The position numbers and the translations under genes were made by a program. Below the pieces are notes generated by a model that searched no databases, had not been told where the DNA came from, and was given only the letters and a program-made list of their open reading frames with translations. This document shows positions 1 through 10,970 of a stretch of DNA of 64,000 nucleotides, one piece after another. The stretch is from Thalassia testudinum (lineage: Eukaryota; Streptophyta; Magnoliopsida; Alismatales; Hydrocharitaceae), in assembly GCA_037157565.1 (NCBI GenBank), contig JAZHRO010000003.1, positions 71,116,501 to 71,180,500 on the forward strand, in the 5' to 3' direction. The stretch's first letter is position 1. Every line of letters starts with the position of its first letter.

Positions 1-823
1 AAATTTGTGGACCACAGGGGGATCATTCCACTGATCTCATCATTGTGTTACCATCCGCAAATTTTAGGAATTTTACTTATACAATTTCTTTTAAATTTAG
101 CTTTCTAAAATCCTTGTAAAATTCTACACAACATATAAAATTTGAAAAATTTTTGGTGGTCTGTGGTAGTACTAAAATGTCCAAAATACCCTCAGGTATC
201 ATTTCTTGACTTTGACACCAGCATAAAGAAAAATCTTAAGAAAATATTAAACGAATTTCTAAAAGCATAAAAAATATTTTCTGGAATCCTTATTTGAATT
301 TACTTCTAGTAGTGGTGTTGTTTGCTCTGTTTGGATCACAACCTAAAGAGAAAATTTATATTTTTGCTTAGGTTTCAATTTAGTGAGGGTTTCTCTTTAT
401 TTATTCTAGTCCAACATTATAAAGGAATTCTACCTTCACCAATGCAACTTGATTTCTTTTTTATTGTGGAACTTAAACTTATTTGAATACATCAAAAGAA
501 AACCCTAAATTGTATTAATCTAAATCAAATCCTAAAAGTAGAAATACAACAAAATTTTTTGTGACAACTTGAATAACCATTGGAATCACTCCTTCTAATT
601 TGCACACACTAAAAAAATTGAAATTACAAGGCATTATGCCAATTAACTCCCTCCACATTCCTGTGCACAATTAAACACCCAAGTTGAAATTAAAATAAGT
701 AGTCATTTGACCCCTTAAGGACTTCACCAAAACTGGGCTTGATATCCGGTATCTAAGAATCATTAAGCACTCCTAATTCCTTTTGAAAACATGGCAATAG
801 ACATTGAGGGAAGTCAAACGTTG
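1..823 (+). mobile_element. Element F, 5' leader fragment (Athila-type)
   Basis: Non-coding stretch upstream of the gag of an old plus-strand element. About 590-725 lines up by eye with the leader of element A around 21930-22050: both have a cacacac run, then a 'ccacattcc' word, then an AT-rich stretch ending in a 'ttaagga' word. B has a related block near 39660-39710. I see no coding region here. The fragment continues at 13899 once element E is removed. The 5' LTR and PBS of F lie outside the window. The homology is by eye and the rest of the stretch is unremarkable AT-rich sequence. Confidence 0.55.
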
Positions 824-828
824 GTTGC

Positions 829-3800
829 TGTTTGCAGGGAAGGCGAGATCGGTTTATAAAGAATAAATACTGCATTGTAGTATAGTTGAAATCGCCATGT
901 AAACAAATAAGAATTTTTATTACTCGAATGTTAAGTCTGAACTCGAACACAGGGAATAAATAGAATTTATTCTCTAATCTCAATAGATGTAATTTGAACA
1001 CTTAAAGTTACTCAAAGTCTAATTCAAAATATCATGCAGGAGTTTATGAATACTAAAATGTAGCAATAAAGGAGAAATTGAGTGGAATAGGATAAAAAGT
1101 TTGACTCTCCTTCTCTTGGCTCTCTCTTCAGTTTCCTCTTCTTTTCTTCTTTGGTTCTTCTTTCTGCCTTCTCCTTCTTGGCTTCTCTTCTTTCTCTTTC
1201 TTTCTTTGACTTTCTCTGCATTTAGCTTATTATGCTTCCTTCTTCTTCCTTCTCTTCTTTCCTTTCCTCTTTCTTCTTTTTCTTCCTTTCCTCTGCATGC
1301 TTGCCTTAGATTCTCTTTATTTTCCTCTTTGACTTTGTCCTTCTCTGCCTTTATTCCTTGGCTTATGATTTCCTTCTTTCTCTTTCCTTTTCAGCTAGGC
1401 CTTCTTTCCTCCCCTTTACCTTTCTCTTCTTCTTCCTTCTTTCTTTCCTTCTGCCTTGATTTCTCCTTCCTTCTTCTTCCTTGGCATTTCCTTTGCCTTT
1501 TCTTTAGCTGTCACCTCTCTGCTACAATGCCACTTCTTCCTTTCCTTGAGTTTTTTCTTCTTCTTTAGTCGCGCCTCCTCCTTCCATCAGCTTCCTTGGC
1601 TTTTCCTTTGCCTTTTATTCGGTTGCATCGTCTCTGCTACAATGCCTCTTCTTCCTTTCCTTGAGCTTTCTCTTCTTCAGCCATGCCTCCTCCTTCCTTC
1701 AGCTTCCTTAGCTTCCTTTTCCTTCAACATTCCTTAGTTTGGCTTCTTCTCTAAGGCTGCTTCCTCCTACCCTTAGCATCTTCAGCTTCCTCTTCCTTCT
1801 TCCTTTCCCTACACACACAAGTGCAAAACCTACCCTTACCCTCCCCGCATAAGCTTTCTCACTTTTCTCTCATAGGTTCGCTCTCCGAGAGCCAATCGGG
1901 TATACGGGTCAGGTCATTCGCACCTGGGTCCAAGCGCACCAGTGTGGGTGGTGCGCGAGGAGTGTTGGGTAAATGGGTCAGGCAAGAAAGGTCTGCATAG
2001 CGTGGGTCGTGGACGAGGTGGGTGAGCGGGCAAGGGGACCTCACCCTATGGTCCGAGGCAAAGAACCTAAAATAGAAAAACACTTTATACTACTTGGCGC
2101 ACTCTAAGCTTTCCGAGGTGGGACTAAAAGTCCCACTCGCTTCTCGCGCACCCGCAGGAGGTGGTCTACCAAATTACTGCGGCTGAGTGCCCTTCTCAAA
2201 GCCACTCACTAGCTAGATGTGTGCGCGAACTCATTCCGCGTCACCTGGACCTGTTCTCCTGGAGCCTGAATGCAAGGAGTGAGCTTGCGAGCTTCTTCGA
2301 GTTTGCGCTAATGGCGATGAAGGTCGAACCTACGTTTCAAATAATACGGCATTGCGGCCCCATTAAAATACACAGGCAACTTTGTTGTGGCACGATGAAG
2401 GTGTCTAGGTGGGTGGGTGGCCACGGGGCGGCCGAAGTGTGCGTGCCTAGGTCGGTCTGTGGCCGTGGTGATGGATGTGGTCGGGGGGTGAGTGTGGAGG
2501 TGATGGCGGTCGATGGAGATGGGGAAAGTGCTTGGTGGATGGTGGCAGAGGCTCTAAGGGGTCTGGCAAGGTGTGTGGGTGTGTGGAGAGACGGTTGCGC
2601 CTTCACCAGTGGTCTGCAGGAGATGAGGAAGATGGAGGTGGTCTGTGGTTGTCGAGGGGTCCAAAGTAGAAATAAAGAAGGGGGAAATGAAGAGAGGAGA
2701 GAGGGGAATAGATTTAACCAAACTAAGTGGACGAAAGGATAAGGAGGGTGGTTGGCACGTACCTACCACCGCTGGAGAAGAAAGTTCCAGTGGAGGGGGA
2801 ATGGCGACGACGAAAGGGTGGTTGACGCCAATGCTGCTATGGCGCGACGTGGAGGAAGGAGGTGAAGACAGCTCTGCCACTTGTATTATGTCAGAGCGAT
2901 GAGAGGAGGGAGGAAGAGTTGCCAGAGCTCGCTGGATGCTTGGATGAAGGAGAAGAAAAGAAATTGGAGGTTGTTCTCTGGCCAAACCAAGCTAAATCTG
3001 AGCGGCAGGGACAGGGGGTCATTTTATAGGTGCTAGCAGAGGTCCTTGTGCTTAGAAGGCAAGCTTCCAAGCACAAGAATTCTCGCCAGAGTAGGACTGT
3101 GTGAGTGACACCCAAGTCTCTCGAGCGTTCGTACGAGAGATTTGGTGTGATTCAAGGTTTGAGAATGTATTCAGATGATGGGGAATTCCTCAGAGAATCT
3201 CCCTTTCAAATTTGAGAGGGGATCTTTGAGGAATCAGGGAGAAATCCTCCTCAAATCCTCGCCGGAGTAGGACTCCTCCGCTGTAATGGTAAAGGGACCT
3301 AATTGCAAAGAGTGGAAAGGAAGATAGGGGCGTCTGCGTAATGGTTTTCAAAAGCTAGGGGTCGAAATGTAATTGAGTGGACTATTTTGCAAAGTAAGTC
3401 AAGGTGACCTCCCCTTAGGTCTAAATTTTGGTACAAACCTAATTTGAACCTAAGGAATCCAATGATAAAGTTGGATTTTAGGTTTGACCACGTTTGGTTG
3501 GACATTTTCCACAAAAACACAAATTGTGATAAATAATTAGCTAAGACCTCTATTTAGGTCAAAAAAGGTTCCAAAGGCTAATTTGAAGGTTCTAAACCCT
3601 ATGGGATATTTTTCCATGAATTTTAGAGGGTTTGGTTGTTTTTTATCTTGACCAAAACCTTCTTGAATTAAGTGAGTTTGTTTTAGGGTTACAAAATGTC
3701 ATTTAATTCTCAGATTGCACATTAACCCTTTTCTGATTGAACCAGCCCACTTTTTATCTTGTTAAGACCATTTGACCTATGTTTAGCCCCTGAGAAATCC

Positions 3801-3968
3801 TGTTGATGTACTGCAATGGTAAAATTATAATTTTACCCTTTGTTTCATGTTTTCCTCTAAGAATAGTTATTCCTTGAATTAAGCCCTTTCGCTAGGTTAT
3901 GTAGGAGCTTTTATTCTCTTTTCTAGGTCAAAATGAGCTAGTTAGGGCTCATGAGGATGTTCCCATCA
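829..3968 (-). repeat. E 3' LTR (about 3.1 kb)
   Basis: Begins tgtttgcagg and ends ttcccatca on the plus strand, so it has TG...CA ends. It matches 8755-9567 plus 11785-13893. From about 1085 to 1800 the plus strand is a long CTT/CCTT pyrimidine run (GAA-rich on the element's sense strand). From about 1870 to 2620 it is GC-rich. A minus-strand TATA box (ttttata on plus) lies at 3022-3028. The open frames in the pyrimidine run are low-complexity artefacts. Confidence 0.88.
3022..3028 (-). promoter_or_regulatory. TATA box in E 3' LTR
   Basis: Reads TATAAAA on the minus strand. The same box is at 12947-12953 in the other LTR, where the flank is also kept. It fits a Pol II promoter driving transcription leftward through the element. 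Confidence 0.6.
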
Positions 3969-3985
3969 TTACCCCATGCCTAGCT
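3969..3985 (-). promoter_or_regulatory. E polypurine tract
   Basis: On the minus strand this reads TAGGCATGGGGTAA directly before the LTR start TGATGGG. It is preceded by GGACTGGCAAAAG, a word shared with the PPTs of A, B and C. This is the expected priming site for plus-strand DNA synthesis. Confidence 0.75.
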
Positions 3986-4414
3986 TTTGCCAGTCCTTTA
4001 GCAAAATTTCAAGGTTTTAACGTCTGTTCTAGACCATGAGTTTCTTTCATAATTTATGATAAGTGCTTTTTCTCTTTCGTTTCGATTAGGTTAGAATGCC
4101 GACAATAGGCCTAGAGGTACTCAACTACCAACCAAGATCCGAACCTGACCAGCTCTAGCCTCGATCCTCCGCAATGCTTTTTAAGGACTGCAGGAACTAT
4201 CCTAAGGTTTGTTGGACTCCACGGTTAAATCACCCATGCTTGAGACATATTTTAGCCTTGGTTCAGTTTGCAGTGTGTTTTTGTAAGAGAAAGAGAGGAT
4301 TTATTTGTTTGGAGAGTTTTCTCTCTCTTTTCTTTTTATTTCTAACTTCGGATTGGCTTCTCAACAGGATCTGTATCGGATTCCTCATCCCTATCATCAA
4401 TCCTCAAAGGTCCC

Positions 4415-4559
4415 TGACAATCGATGCTTCATCATAGCACCACCCATGGCAACCCCCAGAACCCTGGCTTTCGAGATTTCGAGATAATCCTGCCCATGGC
4501 GTTTCGTAGCCAAAATCGGACCCTGGCAATAGACATTTCATGATAATGCCACCCATGGC
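4415..4559 (-). repeat. Three imperfect repeats ending in ccCATGGc, E 3' region
   Basis: Three units of roughly 37 bp, at about 4415-4450, 4463-4500 and 4522-4559. Each has the pattern ggcaat-ga-ttTCgagataat-ccacccatggc on the plus strand. The same three-unit arrangement is in element C at 46799-46942, although the two elements have different coding regions. Confidence 0.7.
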
Positions 4560-5300
4560 ATTTGAACTAGTAGGGTTCTTATGTGCCCCCGGTAGGATAT
4601 GTAAAAATCCTCGGAGACAAGCATCAAGGAGACGATATGTTGTTATGCATCTTCGAGGGGAATTTCTGGCCTCTCAATGCCAGGAACTCTTCCAAATCAG
4701 CTCGTGTTGATTAGCTGCTCCTAATCTAGGCAACTTTTTTTTTCAGAACATTTAAACTCTTTTGCATAATTTTGATAGTTATGCGCACTAAACCAGATTG
4801 TGTGTGGATTGGGGTGCTTAGGTTACCGACTCCCACAAATTGAAGGTCAGTTAACGAGGTCGAATACTCCCTCAGCCTTAGACCTAATACTTAAGCTTCA
4901 CATTTTCCACAACCTCTTGAGGATTATCCAAATCTTAGCGGATACTTGAGTTTTTAAGCCAAAGAGTCTAGCCCAAAAAGCCTAAGATCAGCGATCCTAC
5001 TAATCTCCTTTTCTGTCTCATTAACACTTTTTCCTTTATTTTTCTTCTTTCCTTGATGTGATCTAGAACTTTGGTTAATCCCTTAATCTCTTACTAATGA
5101 CTATCTCTTCTTTTCTTTTTCATTTTGTGATCTATTTTGGCATTTTGCTCTTTCCCTCATGATTATATGGTTACAAAATTTCTCCCCTCCAATTTTTGTT
5201 ATTTTTTTACAAATTTCTATTTTTTTGGTGTTTTTGACATATGTGATTTTTTTGTGAGAATCCTTCTGACTTTTCTTGGTTTCTGTATGTATGCACTTTA

Positions 5301-5336
5301 CCACCCCCCCATGCCTAAGTTTTGAAATGTCCTCAT
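5301..5336 (-). promoter_or_regulatory. Internal PPT-like block of E
   Basis: Minus strand reads GAGGACATTTC, then TTAGGCATGGGGGGGTGG. The same block (GRGGACAT.GCA...GGCATGG.GGGG) occurs after the coding region in A (30321), B (53822) and C (47571), about 1.1-1.3 kb upstream of each 3' LTR. Confidence 0.65.
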
Positions 5337-5752
5337 TGTAAACGGAAGGTATGAAACAATATTGGGTTCAGGGACTCAGAATAGGATTTATATCGGGTGG
5401 GTGAATGGGTTGGGAACGACTGATGTAGATGATTTCAAGCTATGGTACGTGTACCAGAGGTGGGATCAACTGTTCTAAGGCTGAACTCAGGGTGCAATAC
5501 ACATGGAGTATAGTCGGATAATTAGACGGATCTCAGGTTTCCGGAATGACAGGTTGCCTCCTGCTAAGCGCTAAATTCAAGACCTTCAACTGAGAGAGAA
5601 ATGGGATGGAGAGGGAGTGGTCAAATTAGCAGAGTTTTGTGGAACAAGCACCATGATTAAGAGCCTGGTTGGTCCAACCAGGTGCTTGTTAAGATCAGCA
5701 GGCTAATGATGCAACCCTAACCCAATCAATCTGGTGGGTTGATAGATGTAGA

Positions 5753-7851
5753 TCAAGAGATGTGGAACCCACCATATGCAATGAAGCTCGGACGGAAGTG
5801 GAAGTGAAAATTCAAGTTTTGGCTAAGTCGAATTAGCCTAGTCAGAGTAGGGATCTGTAAAATAATTAGTGAATGGCGTGGAAACCCTACAACGGTGATC
5901 AGAGAATGATGGAACATGGTCTTCAGTCTGATCAATTTTTGATACCCGATATATATATGTAATTGAATCATCTGCAATCGGCTCAGTTAGAGGGGAATCA
6001 GAAAAGAAATTGAGTTCGGTTGCAGGTCGGGGTTGGAAACGGGTTTTGCTGGGTTTTGTATGTGTGGAAGAGGTGGCTTCAATGAGAATTGTGTATGAGG
6101 GCTATTCTAGAAAGGCGTGACAGGTGGTTTCATGAAGAGAGTCCTCATAGTAGCTTTCAAAATCAAAGGTGAATGCCTGAAGGGTATCTATAGGATGATG
6201 GAAATTTGAGTCGAGAAAAGATTCAATTTCTGGGTTGCAATCACTCTCGGCATTTTTTGGTTTTGATTCCTGAGGAACGAAAAGAAATGATTCCATGTCA
6301 CTGGAACCTGAACTTTCTTCAGTGATCTCAGGATCCGGGACCTCAGAGTTGGAGTCGGAGAATGAATCATGTGAGTTGAGGTCAAAGATTGGCTTGTGTT
6401 CAGGAAGTAGAGTTTCTTCAAAATCATGGTCAGATTCAAAATTGTCGGAGATATTGCAAAAATCAAATTCGGATTGAGATTTGAGATCAAAGGTTCCACC
6501 ACAGAATAAATCACATTATGTAGATTCAGCAGCTTGACTGGGGTCTAGACTATATGTAGATTCCGAGCTCAAAAAGCTGTTCTTATTTGGTCTAGGCTCA
6601 AGTTCTAGTGTTGTAGGAGAGACCCAATTAAAACCCCACTCGTCCAAATCCTCAGTTTCTGTATCGTAGATTGCCATGACTTCCAAAAATTCAATCTGAT
6701 TCTCTGAGGATGTTGGAGAGGGATATTCATCAAATAGAGGCCCATGATCATACTCTTCATTGAAACTTTGGTCTTCATCATATGGGGCCTTGTAATCTTC
6801 CAAATCAGTTTCAGATCTAGATTCTAGGCTTAGAATGTGGGTTGAATCACTAGAATCTAGTTCCACCATACCTTCGAGGGTCACCTTATCAAAATAAGGG
6901 GCAGAATTTACACCTCGAGTGGTTCATTGCTAATCTCATCATTGTAAGAGTCTTGGAATTCTATGCTTGGTGATCCATGGTCTAGGGTTGGCTCAACATT
7001 GTGTTTTCCAGCAATTGGATCTTCTCAACCTTCTTCATTATCAGGCGCATTGTACTCCATCTAGGATGGGAATCCATAACGACTCTGTGTCTCAAACCCG
7101 AGATCTGGGACATTGGATTGATCCTCAATACTACTCCAAGATGGTTCATTATCTATTTAGGCCGTGTACGGGCATTTCTGGTCGATAATTTGTTTTAATA
7201 ATCGCATCATCCCTTCCCATTTTTCAAGATCATCTTGCTGTTGTTCCCAAAGTACAGGATTTGTCATTCATTGAAGGTATTCAAATTTGTGTAATTTTTC
7301 TATCTCAATGTATGTTGTGATGAGAATATCTCGAGTTGATTCTTTTGTGGCTTCAGTCAATAACACTTGGGCACAATTTATGATGAAGGTTGTGGTTATT
7401 GGTACATTAACCTGAATGTCTTCTATTGGTGTTGAGGTTTTATATTCAATTTCATAGAATTCAAGGGCATCCTCAATCATCCTATCTCTCATTGATCTCT
7501 GTAATTCAGGTTTCTTGGAAGGTAGTCCAAACTAGTTTGGCTGCATATTTGGATCAAATGGTGGAATCAAGATGTAGAATCAGAGTTCAGATCAAGATGT
7601 GGAATCAAATTGTGAAGTGATTGAATCTGAATAGAGTGTCCCACTGAAAATTTATGTGTGTGCTCTAAAGAGAAGGGATGAGGAACTAGATGTGTTTTTG
7701 ACCGAATTGAGGCACCCAAAGATGTTTGGATGATTATGGAGGTTCGGGGCGAATGATACGCCTGGATCAGAAAGTCGTCCACCTGACAATTACCTAGGTA
7801 GCTAGAGAGGGAGAGTCCCACAAAGACCCCTACACAGTAGAGCATCCCCAT
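5753..7851 (-). pseudogene. E acidic cargo protein, decayed (family shared with H)
   Basis: A reading frame of roughly 700 codons, broken by stops and frameshifts. Pieces are 7851-7567, 7492-7268, 6884-6516, 6514-6188 and 6296-6102. It begins MGMLYCVGVFVGLSLSS, a hydrophobic signal- or membrane-like start, and turns strongly acidic. It aligns with H (37067-37144 and 56745-58580) at protein level: EYKTS...IQVNVP, LWE...IDQK.PY, WGF/DWV, LEP.P.PNK..LSSE and a C-terminal DPYSD block. It is not gag, protease, RT or integrase. It occupies the place of gag-pol between leader and 3' region. Its function is unknown. Retained protein-level similarity between two diverged copies suggests it was once translated. 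Confidence 0.65.
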
Positions 7852-8733
7852 GGGTTATAGGGTTTCCCCCACTCGACCTCTCTTGTCTCTGAGATTCCAG
7901 GTAGACCAGAATGGGGACCTTGACCTCTTAAGTCTACCACTTTTAAGATCAAAGGTGCTTAGGGTTTTCACTTGAACTTTAGATGTTTTGGTGTTGTGAC
8001 CTAATTTGGAGGTTGGTTGACCCAACAAGGGGTCAACTTTACTTGACCTGTCCTAAAGATGGCAGAATGATTCAAGGTCACATCCTAGAGATCACCCTGA
8101 TTTGACTCCCAGGTTATTAGGTTGAAGGTTTTTAAGATTCAAGTGATTTTAGATCTCAATTTTAGGATTTGTCTTGCTTACTTTGTTTCAATCAAGGGCT
8201 TGGGTAGCACACTGATACGGGTAGGTTTGTTTCCTTTTATGCAAGCATGTGTGAACTTGCACTCCAAAACCCTACTGTAGAAACCCTAATTTGGTTCTAT
8301 TTCCAATCCTCTTTGATTTTCACAAAAGTTCTCTTTGGACTTAAAATCGAGAAATGTGTAGTCTGTGGAGATTTGAAAATTAAGCATGATTTCTACTAGG
8401 CATAGGAATTTGTGGGGTTGGCTCTTTAAAAATCGCTTCAACTTCAGTAAGATTTGAAAAATTTTGCAAAATCAGGAAACTTTTGCCTTAAAGATGGTAG
8501 TTACTATAGAAAGAAGGCAGTTGATTCCTAATTTGATTTCTTCCTTTTGTCTTCCCAAGATTAGGAGATGGATTTAGGGAAGAAAGGAGAGTTTACCTGC
8601 CTTGGAGTGGTTGATTCATGTTGGAGATTTCCTCGTGAAATACCTTCCAAAATCACAGCAAAACAAAATAGGGCAAGATAGTACTCAAATTAATAAAAAA
8701 TAATGTAGAGACTAGTGACAAATTACACGTTCC
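7852..8733 (-). other. E leader (untranslated)
   Basis: Non-coding segment between PBS and the acidic frame. It is clearly related to the H leader (about 36590-37066): both carry words such as GGTCAACC.ACCTCCAAATTAGGTCACA and TCTAC.TGGAA on the sense strand. No gene is seen. Confidence 0.65.
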
Positions 8734-8751
8734 TCCCTAGCAACAGTGCGA
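8734..8751 (-). promoter_or_regulatory. E primer-binding site (tRNA-Asp type, degenerate)
   Basis: Minus strand reads TCGCACTGTTGCTAGGGA, 13 of 18 matching the tRNA-Asp complement. It follows the 5' LTR end after TTT. The mismatches are mainly transitions. Confidence 0.7.
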
Positions 8752-10018
8752 AAATGTTTACAGGGAAGGCGAGATTGGTTTATAAAGAATAAATACTGTG
8801 TCGTATTATAGTTGAAATCGCCTTGTAAGCAAATAAGAATTTTTATTACTCGAATGTTAAGTCCGAGGTCGAACATAGGGAGCAAGTGGAATTTATTTAC
8901 TAATCTCAATAGACATAATTTGAACGCTTAAAATTACTCAAAGTCTAATTCAAAATATAATGCAGGAGTTTATGAAAACTAAAATGTAGCAATAAAAGAG
9001 AAATTGAGAGGAATAGGATAAAAAGTTTGATTCTCCTTCTCTTGGCTCTCTCTTCGGCTTCCTCTTCTTTTCTTCTTTGGTTCTTCTTTTTGCCTTCTCC
9101 TTCTTGGCTTCTCTTCTTTCTCTTTCTTTCTTTGACTTTCTTCGCCTTTAGCTTATTATGCTTCCTTCTTCTTCCTTCTCTTCTCTCCTTTCCTCTTTCT
9201 TCTTTTTCTTCCTTTCCTCTGCGTACTTGCCTTAGCTTCTCTTTCTTTTCATCTCTGACTTTGGCCTTCTCTACCTTTCTTCCTTGGCTTCTGATTTCCT
9301 TCTTTCTCTTTCCTTTTCAACCGAGCCTTCTTTCTTCGCCTTTAGCTTTCTCTTCTTCATTAGTCTTTCTTCCTTCTTTCTTTCCTTCTGCCTTGATTTC
9401 TCCTTCCTTCAGCTTCATTACCTTCCTTCTTCTTCTTCAGCCTCCCTTAGTTTGGCTTCTTCTCTGCGGCTGCTTCCTCCTGCACTTAGCTTCTTCAGCT
9501 TCACCTTCCTCTTCCATCTTCCTTTCCTTGCACACACAAGTGCAAAACCTACCCCTACCCTCCCCATGTACGTGATTGCGCAACAATCATAGGTCTTAAT
9601 TGACCCAGATTAAGCTAAGACTTAGCATAGTTAGGGCTATTCATGCGTACATACACATTATCTACATCTTTACTGCTCATCTTTAGCTATGCATGAAATA
9701 ATGTTATAATGTGCTGATTAAGTATATTATGTCAAATCCAGGGAATAAGCTAATCAAGTGCTGAATCTGAAGCTGGATCAGGAATAATGGGAGTTGCAGC
9801 AAAGCTAGAGCAGAAGGCTTAGATTAAATGTAGGAATAATAATGTAAGGGAGTTAAAGGTTTGTTATGCTATTAAGTAGGAATAAAGCAATAAAATGTGA
9901 AGAGCTTAGGTCCATGCTAGCCCTAGGATAGCCCAAAGACTTCCCCAAGACTTAGCCACCCTTAGATTAGGTCACAACACCATAGGAAGCCCTATAACCC
10001 TAGTTCCAACCCTTATCT

Positions 10019-10245
10019 GGATGTCTAGATAAGTTACAGGATGTCCAGGACCCTTATCCATCTCCCGCACACCTCAAACCCACTTCTGTAGTGTTATTGG
10101 ATGTCCAGACACTTTGTCAGATGTCCAATTTCTACAGAATACCCAAAACAGAACCCAAAATCCCTCCTGACTCTGATTGGACATCCAGACAAAAAGTCTG
10201 GACTTCTGATTTTTGAGTATAATACTTCAGACACTATTATTGGAT
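10019..10245 (+). repeat. Dispersed GGATGTCYAGA words in J U3
   Basis: About six copies of a ggatgtccaga-like word, near 10019, 10039, 10099, 10119, 10178 (inverted) and 10237. The spacing is irregular. This resembles reiterated promoter elements; the role is inferred. Confidence 0.55.
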
Positions 10246-10970
10246 GTCTGATGCTGCTCTCCAGTTCCTATTTTGAGATTTAAGCCTTGATCTTGGATCT
10301 CTAGGTCCCTAAACCCAATTCCAACCCCACAGGAACCTAAATTAAGGTGCCCTAACCCTAGTGCATCACCTCTAGACCTCCTTAAGGAGCTAATTAGGTC
10401 CTCACTAAACCTAATTGACTTAGATCTTAGTCAATTCCATCCGCCTATTCAATTGGACTCATTGAGTCCAATTGAGCCCTGATTTCAGCATACACTGTCC
10501 AATTGGACTCAGTGAGAGTCCAATTGACATAAACATAAATTAATTGAGTTGTTTTACTGTCAATTAAGTTTCCACACACCCAATTAAACTTTTATTAAGT
10601 TTAATTGCACTTTACCTTAGTGAATTAGGGTTTATAACCCTAATTTGAGATATACCTTGACCTAAACCAACTAGAACCTAACCTAATCAACCTAGCCACC
10701 TAAGTTTTGACCCACACACACCCACACACCCCATCCACACAAAAATACCTAGCCTAGAGTTCTCTTGGACTCTCTACCATGTGTGGTTGCTTTGGTTGCC
10801 AAAATTAGCAACCAAGAGCCATTCAATTTTTAGATCCACATCTGGTGGATCTAAAAACCACCTTCCATCCTCTCTCTCTCACTCTCCCATGAGCTCCCAC
10901 AATAGGCCTCTCTAGAGAATTCCATAATTCTCTAGAGAGCTTCCCTTAGGTCTATAAAAGGACCTAAGGG
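10184..10970 (+). repeat. Cluster of perfect short-loop inverted repeats in J
   Basis: Eight perfect inverted repeats read directly, given as arms with loop length. 10184-10190/10196-10202 (7 bp, loop 5). 10450-10461/10463-10474 (12 bp, loop 1). 10500-10510/10516-10526 (11 bp, loop 5). 10623-10632/10636-10645 (10 bp, loop 3). 10792-10799/10808-10815 (8 bp, loop 8). 10827-10839/10845-10857 (13 bp, loop 5). 10908-10921/10926-10939 (14 bp, loop 4). 10943-10952/10961-10970 (10 bp, loop = TATA box). Confidence 0.85.
10953..10960 (+). promoter_or_regulatory. TATA box of J, in a hairpin loop
   Basis: tataaaag flanked exactly by the arms cccttaggtc and gacctaaggg. It gives the orientation of the solo LTR. 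Confidence 0.7.

Larger units (their letters stand above)
3986..5752 (-). other. E 3' non-coding region
   Basis: About 1.8 kb between the end of the acidic reading frame and the PPT. It holds three short imperfect repeats (4415-4559) and an internal PPT-like block (5301-5336). Both are shared with element C (46377-47620), as is a gagacaagc...aggaactcttcca segment (about 4614-4710). Short frames here (for example 4174-4437 and 5101-5325) have no recognisable product. I see no envelope-like gene. Confidence 0.65.

Noticed and set aside
1101..1737. Long plus-strand frames rich in Leu, Ser and Phe (also 9027-9592)
   Set aside because: They read through a CTT/CCTT pyrimidine tract within the E LTR, which makes open frames by composition alone.
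10019..10526. A CRISPR-like array from spaced short repeats
   Set aside because: Repeat spacing and sequence are irregular, many words are inverted, and the context is a plant LTR.
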